This document shows positions 19,701-20,136 of a stretch of 20,136 nt of DNA, in pieces (position 1 is the stretch's first letter; each line of letters opens with the position of its first letter). The position numbers and the translations under genes were made by a program. The DNA lies in NCBI GenBank assembly GCA_023665245.1, contig JAMPEH010000032.1:1-20136 (forward strand), written 5' to 3'. The DNA is from Muribaculaceae bacterium. Lineage in GTDB: Bacteria > Pseudomonadota > Alphaproteobacteria > Rs-D84. Below the pieces are notes generated by a model, which was not told the origin of the DNA, did not search any database, and saw nothing but the letters and a program-made list of their open reading frames with translations.

Positions 19701-20136
19701 GATCTCCACGTCCTTGCCGTTCTCCCGGATGGACACGCGCTGCGCGATGGGTGAGTAGGTGACATTGTTATAGGTCGCGGTGGTTGCATAGCCCAGCTGG
19801 CCGGAGTCGTTGCGGCCCCAGGTCCAGACATAGCCATCCGCGTCCAGGGCTACCATATGCTCATAGCCCGCGGCAATGGCCTTGACATTGGACAGATAGA
19901 TCACAGCGCCGGTATCGGGGTCGATGGCCTTGACCTTCTGAGGATTGGCCACGCTGGTGGGCGAGTAGGCCACACCGTTGGGATAGTCAGAGCCAGGATC
20001 GCCGATCTGGTTAAGCGGGTAGGGCGAGGCGGTGTTCACATTCAGCGTGCCACCCCGGTTGTTCTGGCCCAAGATGCCATACACATTGTCGCCCCAAGCC
20101 CAGACGTTGCCGTCGGTGGTGTTCATGGCGGAGAAG
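1..20136 (-). CDS. Giant RCC1-repeat / Ig-like modular protein, partial at both ends
   Basis: One minus-strand frame stays open over the full window: it reads FSAMNTTDGNVWAWGDN at the right edge and LQVAYNDGRLWSVG at the left edge, in the same phase, giving 6,711 codons without start or stop. About 60 copies of the RCC1 blade signature (AAGxxHxxALxxDGxVWAWGxNxxGQLG) are visible, grouped by sevens and separated by linkers, several of them Big_2-like. RCC1 repeats form beta-propellers used for protein binding, as in eukaryotic RCC1 and the bacterial inhibitor BLIP-II; automated pipelines often label such proteins 'alpha-tubulin suppressor-like RCC1 family'. I infer an extracellular or surface-attached binding protein because of the Ig-like modules, great size and near absence of cysteine; signal peptide and anchor would lie outside the window. 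No catalytic motif was seen. The partner and exact function are unknown. The coding call is near certain; the cellular role is inference. Confidence 0.97.
310..890 (-). other. Unassigned non-RCC1 insert near the C-terminal window edge
   Basis: About 190 residues after blade 5 of propeller I. It is rich in Tyr, Gly, Thr and Val, with segments such as DVYGNEIYVKYDEEGNILSR, YYDATSEKGDILGTVDQ and a Thr/Pro/Ser-rich run (GTTQLPDTVTTPSAVPSGLP) that looks like an extended, exposed linker. I recognise no family. It could be an insert in the propeller or the start of another linker. Confidence 0.45.
1740..3235 (-). other. Linker 8, long multi-domain stalk with B-repeat-like and Big_2-like parts
   Basis: Nearly 500 residues without RCC1 cores, more than twice most other linkers. 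Two parts end in very similar strands: RFIMPAEDVTIMVTV (MPAEDV at 2850-2867) and TATFVMPSDDVDLTVRF (MPSDDV at 2151-2168). The F-x-MP-x-x-DV-x-[IL]-x-V motif is a landmark of divergent InlB B-repeat-like domains common in surface proteins of Bacillota. A third part ends with FFSTNERVAKVDNNCFLPAA, then GDETAGYTYIIVTD and GNTGYFKLGVVPG, a Big_2-like pattern carrying a lone Cys (1911-1913). The region probably forms three or four small beta domains in a row. Confidence 0.7.
3240..4800 (-). repeat. RCC1 propeller H (seven blades)
   Basis: Cores near 4716 (VWTFGSNYDEISG), 4491 (LVVWGNNQYGQLG), 4306 (VYGMGSNADGKLV), 4138 (VVSWGEASKGQFG), 3912 (VAVWGDNAVGQLA), 3500 (LQSAGYNDHGQLG) and 3297 (VYGWGNNTSGQLG). 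Blade 6 has lost its Trp (SAG). The region before it, about 3550-3890, carries a Glu/Pro-rich charged insert (KETIVEPEEGTEPAEPTIIR), which is probably an exposed loop. Confidence 0.88.
4801..5339 (-). other. Linker 7, Big_2-like Ig module
   Basis: About 180 residues between propellers G and H. It contains ADVKLRSLNEEVAVVKTQ (partly re-read codon by codon around 4980-5002), then GFGVGYIIAEYTDPATGYKY and the closing strand SNAFRVYG. The S-L-N-E-x-V step and the Gly-x-x-x-I-x-x-Y strand repeat what is seen in linker 3, so the two are probably paralogous modules. An acidic, Asp/Ala-rich loop (DANANADPADDVALN) lies in the first third. Confidence 0.75.
5340..6780 (-). repeat. RCC1 propeller G (seven blades)
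   Basis: Cores near 6706 (VWTWGANIFSVSG), 6506 (VYAWGANDKAQLG), 6315 (VYTWGANYYGVLG), 5994 (VYAWGDDRAGQLG), 5800 (LWTFGDQSFGGMN), 5652 (VYTWGSDRYGQLG) and 5368 (VYAMGYNNNMQLG). Spacing is regular at 150-320 bases. This is one of the most orderly propellers in the window and shows the AAGxxH step well (LAAGGNHILALDKYG, IAAGNQFSVAVDADG, VAAGDDHILALDQYG). An acidic, Pro-rich loop (PVTEPDPEFPD) comes before the last blade. Confidence 0.92.
6781..7599 (-). other. Linker 6, helix-containing region plus beta module
   Basis: About 270 residues without RCC1 cores. The first part looks helical, unlike other linkers: DSDTVTAFLDYYGFDRLVQY and then an Ala-rich run (LQAEPAAQLMAASEPM). A Ser/Gly/Asp hinge (AAGSESGSDAS) follows, then beta-rich sequence (GEGQVFIVKKSEVYEVNNFY and GTITLSDRYLADNDADNG), closing with TRDITIEYRHQ. 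I do not recognise a named family; an Ig-like fold for the second half is a guess. Two of the six rare Leu/Ser codons of the window, both CTA, lie at its very start (7512-7520). Confidence 0.5.
7600..8785 (-). repeat. RCC1 propeller F (five clear and two degenerate blades)
   Basis: Clear cores lie near 8718 (LWAWGSNAYGQLG), 8532 (IWTWGRNGYTND), 8037 (VYAYGSNNHGQLG), 7862 (LYTWGQGDVGQQG) and 7639 (IYSWGSNVAGALG). Between the second and third of these, two degenerate blades can be traced: ALAGDQIISYLTSGNAVYSL near 8283-8340 and ADYMGNTLVYAGTNGVAYVN near 8150-8205, both keeping the hydrophobic rhythm but losing Trp-Gly. Counting them gives seven, like the other blocks. Those two blades are only about 40 residues each, short for RCC1 but similar to the blade size of BLIP-II. 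Confidence 0.8.
7722..7757 (-). other. DxDxDG calcium-loop-like motif in propeller F
   Basis: The codons read DLDHDGVTTDLA (window residues about 4127-4138), following ADFYTGIGY in the loop between the last two blades. D-x-D-x-D-G is the core of EF-hand-like and thrombospondin type 3-like calcium loops, and the following Val-Thr-Thr-Asp resembles bacterial DxDxDGVxD repeats. The twelfth position is Ala rather than Asp or Glu, so binding may be weak or absent. Confidence 0.5.
8786..9284 (-). other. Linker 5, Ig-like module
   Basis: About 165 residues between propellers E and F. Strand-like segments include ALSHVVNIRNDQFLTLTDLA, TDNTNFKIATSAPLVDI and the closing pair EGTTLITITETVSG / LSVQFTLNIAKT. 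The G-T-T-x-I-T-I strand followed by S-V-Q-F-T-L-N-I fits the end of a Big_2-like fold, though the S-x-N-x-x-V landmark is not obvious here. The module ends at EPMIVSGEDFTLAL, opening propeller F. Confidence 0.62.
9285..10970 (-). repeat. RCC1 propeller E (seven blades, insert before blade 7)
   Basis: Cores near 10899 (IYTWGTMDNGVLG), 10662 (LWTWGHNVYSQLG), 10477 (VWSWGRNEKGQTG), 10275 (VYTWGDNDHGQLG), 10012 (VYAFGYNYNGSLG), 9832 (VYTWGQNTYGQLG) and 9348 (VLTSGRNDHGQIG). Blades 2-4 and 6 are close to consensus. The gap between blades 6 and 7 is about 160 residues rather than the usual 55-65 and holds an unassigned beta-rich insert. Blade 7 has Ser in place of the core Trp (TSG). Confidence 0.9.
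10971..11474 (-). other. Linker 4, acidic loop plus Ig-like module
   Basis: About 165 residues. It opens with an Asp-rich segment (annotated separately) and continues with a beta-rich part: YRVEIQSGADNIVSIDEATG, then ITADPTATGIVKVLVRD and a closing strand ELGVITLVVNRSSGSG. The order 'I/V-S-I-D-x-x-T-G-x-I-T-A ... G-x-x-x-V-x-V' is the Big_2 pattern. A short Ser/Gly/Glu hinge (RSSGSGEES) joins it to propeller E. Confidence 0.72.
11418..11453 (-). other. Dockerin/EF-hand-like calcium loop (DNNGDSSLSDRD)
   Basis: The codons read DNNGDSSLSDRD (window residues about 2895-2906), which fits the 12-residue D-x-[ND]-x-D-x6-D spacing of dockerin and EF-hand calcium loops. It is embedded in a longer acidic run, DKDGFVDNNGDSSLSDRDKD. 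Only one full loop is present, so this is not a complete dockerin (which has two). It most likely binds Ca2+ to stiffen the joint between propeller D and the following Ig-like module; calcium binding is inference. Confidence 0.65.
11475..12945 (-). repeat. RCC1 propeller D (seven blades)
   Basis: Cores near 12876 (VWAWGRNQSYNNL), 12693 (VYAWGLGDHGQLG), 12236 (VYIWGYDNAGEIG), 12081 (VWAFGNNAYGQLG), 11882 (VWYWGQVGGQNNL), 11675 (VYHWKYVGATLPG) and 11502 (MYAYGSDAFAALG). Blade 6 is odd: Gly after Trp is replaced by Lys (HWK), yet the flanking pattern is kept. The loop after blade 2 is about 100 residues longer than usual and rich in Gly, Tyr and Phe (for example AQGGPAGTFGGTPYGDYGMN). Confidence 0.88.
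12946..13489 (-). other. Linker 3, Big_2-like Ig module
   Basis: About 180 residues between propellers C and D. It contains LVFKSLNERVLTFSA (re-read codon by codon near 13150-13195), then PGLAVINWANVETGMYSYVT and DTGYTAQIRVAFFDD. The S-L-N-E-x-V step, the Gly-x-A-x-[IV] strand and the closing V-x-F strand match the Big_2 bacterial Ig fold. The N-terminal part (ADYTAAGDIVTIDYSTHMPW) is an extra beta-rich piece. Of the eight linkers, this and linker 7 show the pattern most clearly. Confidence 0.75.
13490..15010 (-). repeat. RCC1 propeller C (seven blades)
   Basis: Cores near 14949 (VWTWGDNTYGQLG), 14772 (VWAWGNNDHGQLG), 14605 (AFGWGSNANRQV), 14392 (VYSFGVMNGSNDIG), 13976 (VYAIGPNAARQL), 13728 (VHQWGSNLTEIV) and 13532 (LWSWGSNKLGQLG). 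Blades 1, 2 and 7 are near consensus. Blades 4 and 5 have lost the Trp before Gly (SFG, AIG), and the stretch between them is long (about 140 residues), holding strand-like segments such as DHILLLGMSGNEERTVKAAA. The blade count of seven fits a closed propeller. Confidence 0.9.
15011..15700 (-). other. Linker 2, Big_2-like Ig module
   Basis: About 230 residues lacking RCC1 cores. The second half has the Big_2 pattern: FTVVSSDESILTVYVNPASG followed by LRTMPNAFGTVAVMIRENT and a closing strand MFSVTVRPK. The S-x-D-E-x-[VI] step and the later Gly-T-[VA]-x-[VI] strand are the typical landmarks of that fold. The first half (around 15340-15660) is beta-rich with an acidic patch (ADPKPEGADEDWVQTYHDE) and may be a second domain that I do not recognise. 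The module ends just before KVVYGENFAMAL, the first strand of propeller C. Confidence 0.65.
15700..17985 (-). repeat. RCC1 propeller B, seven blades with large loop inserts
   Basis: Blade cores lie near 17917 (VWAWGSNMYGQLG), 17596 (VYSWGYNNAAELG), 17268 (VVYWGNSGAYQ), 16735 (VFTWGINTSGSGG), 16473 (VWAWGDNTYGQLG), 16240 (LYTWGDNAKGQLG) and 15838 (VYAMGTIGDGT), again seven. This block is about 2.3 kb, much longer than its neighbours, because the loops of blades 1-4 and 7 carry inserts rich in Tyr, Ser, Asn and Gly. Six of the only seven cysteines I found in the window are in this propeller: one in an EYCPRFGRYAY segment (codon 17838-17840) and five in the Cys/His cluster at 17484-17522. Blades 5 and 6 are ordinary. 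Confidence 0.9.
17484..17522 (-). other. Cys/His cluster in propeller B, possible metal-binding loop
   Basis: Codon-by-codon reading of the minus strand gives CHHHCYWCSHCGC, window residues about 872-884: five Cys and four His in 13 residues. It sits in the loop after blade 2 (after NAAELGNGNWNYTYEYLYQF and before YTDWWAAI). The rest of the 6,711-residue stretch has almost no cysteine, so the clustering stands out. The spacing does not match a zinc finger, rubredoxin knuckle or CxxCH haem site that I can name. Binding of Zn, Cu or Fe-S, or disulfide bonding in an extracellular protein, are all possible; none is shown. Confidence 0.75.
17986..18600 (-). other. Linker 1, Ig-like beta-rich module between propellers A and B
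   Basis: About 200 residues without any RCC1 core. The stretch alternates hydrophobic and polar residues as beta strands do, for example NYITVEVTDTSIAVANKVDG followed by WVIRAAGLNEYGETSVVFKA, which resembles the second half of a Big_2/cadherin-like Ig fold (Val/Ile, then Gly, then a closing strand). It begins with an acidic, Thr-rich run (SIDQEDGDLTASTEGVDSAT) and ends at PMVVSG, which opens the next propeller. No catalytic residues were noticed. The Ig assignment rests on pattern only. Confidence 0.6.
18600..20136 (-). repeat. RCC1 propeller A (seven blades visible)
   Basis: Seven blade signatures are seen, with W-x-W-G cores near 20100 (VWAWGDNVYGILG), 19820 (VWTWGRNDSGQLG), 19638 (VWAWGNDAYGQLG), 19458 (VWTWGRNDKGQLG), 19230 (VFGWGDNTYKQLT), 18903 (LYAWGYGNLGQLG) and 18658 (IWGWGNNRYLQLG). 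The first four are close to consensus and evenly spaced by about 180-280 bases. Blade 5 has a short Glu/Ala/Gln-rich insert (TADQLEAAQQ) before its strand. If this block also has seven blades, the window edge falls almost exactly at the first blade of a propeller, so another linker would be expected just beyond 20136. That last point is inference. Confidence 0.9.

Noticed and set aside
1..20136. CRISPR array or DNA-level tandem repeat, suggested by the regular recurrence of ccccag-type blocks
   Set aside because: The recurring blocks are the complement of Trp-Gly codons of RCC1 blades, spaced unevenly and diverged, and the sequence between them is coding in the same frame.
1..20136. Function as a Ran-type nucleotide exchange factor, as in eukaryotic RCC1 or Legionella RCC1-like effectors
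   Set aside because: The RCC1 fold alone does not imply exchange activity. Multiple propellers joined by Ig-like linkers point to a surface or secreted binder, and I could not identify exchange-factor residues.

Overview
The whole window lies inside one protein-coding gene on the minus strand. A single reading frame (codons occupying plus-strand positions 3k to 3k+2) is open from 20135 down to 3, giving 6,711 codons with no stop and no visible gene start or end. I translated the frame across the window and re-read selected stretches codon by codon; there is no sign of a frameshift. There is no intergenic DNA, RNA gene, mobile element, CRISPR array, promoter or terminator to report.

The product is a giant modular protein built from RCC1-type beta-propeller blades (typical signature [VL][WY][AT]WGxNxxGQLG preceded by AAGxxHxxAL). 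About 60 blades can be recognised. They are grouped in blocks of seven, as expected for closed seven-bladed propellers, and each block is followed by a non-RCC1 linker, several of which carry bacterial Ig-like (Big_2-like) signatures. In protein order (falling coordinates) the layout is: propeller A (20136-18600), linker 1, propeller B (17985-15700), linker 2, propeller C (15010-13490), linker 3, propeller D (12945-11475), linker 4, propeller E (10970-9285), linker 5, propeller F (8785-7600), linker 6, propeller G (6780-5340), linker 7, propeller H (4800-3240), a long linker 8 (3235-1740) and propeller I (1735 to past the window edge). The propeller-plus-linker unit is usually close to 2.0 kb, which points to growth by duplication of whole units followed by strong divergence.

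The window suggests a GC-rich bacterium (roughly 60% G+C by eye) with strong avoidance of A-ending Leu and Ser codons. Giant RCC1/Ig-like surface proteins of this kind are familiar from gut Clostridia such as the Oscillospiraceae, so that is my best guess, but no marker gene is present to prove it. The protein is probably secreted or cell-surface and used for binding; anchor and signal peptide would lie outside the window. Decorations worth attention are a Cys/His cluster and Tyr/Ser-rich loops in propeller B, calcium-loop-like Asp motifs in linker 4 and propeller F, and a long linker 8 with two MPxxDV motifs. Five very long plus-strand ORFs are antisense artefacts of codon bias.
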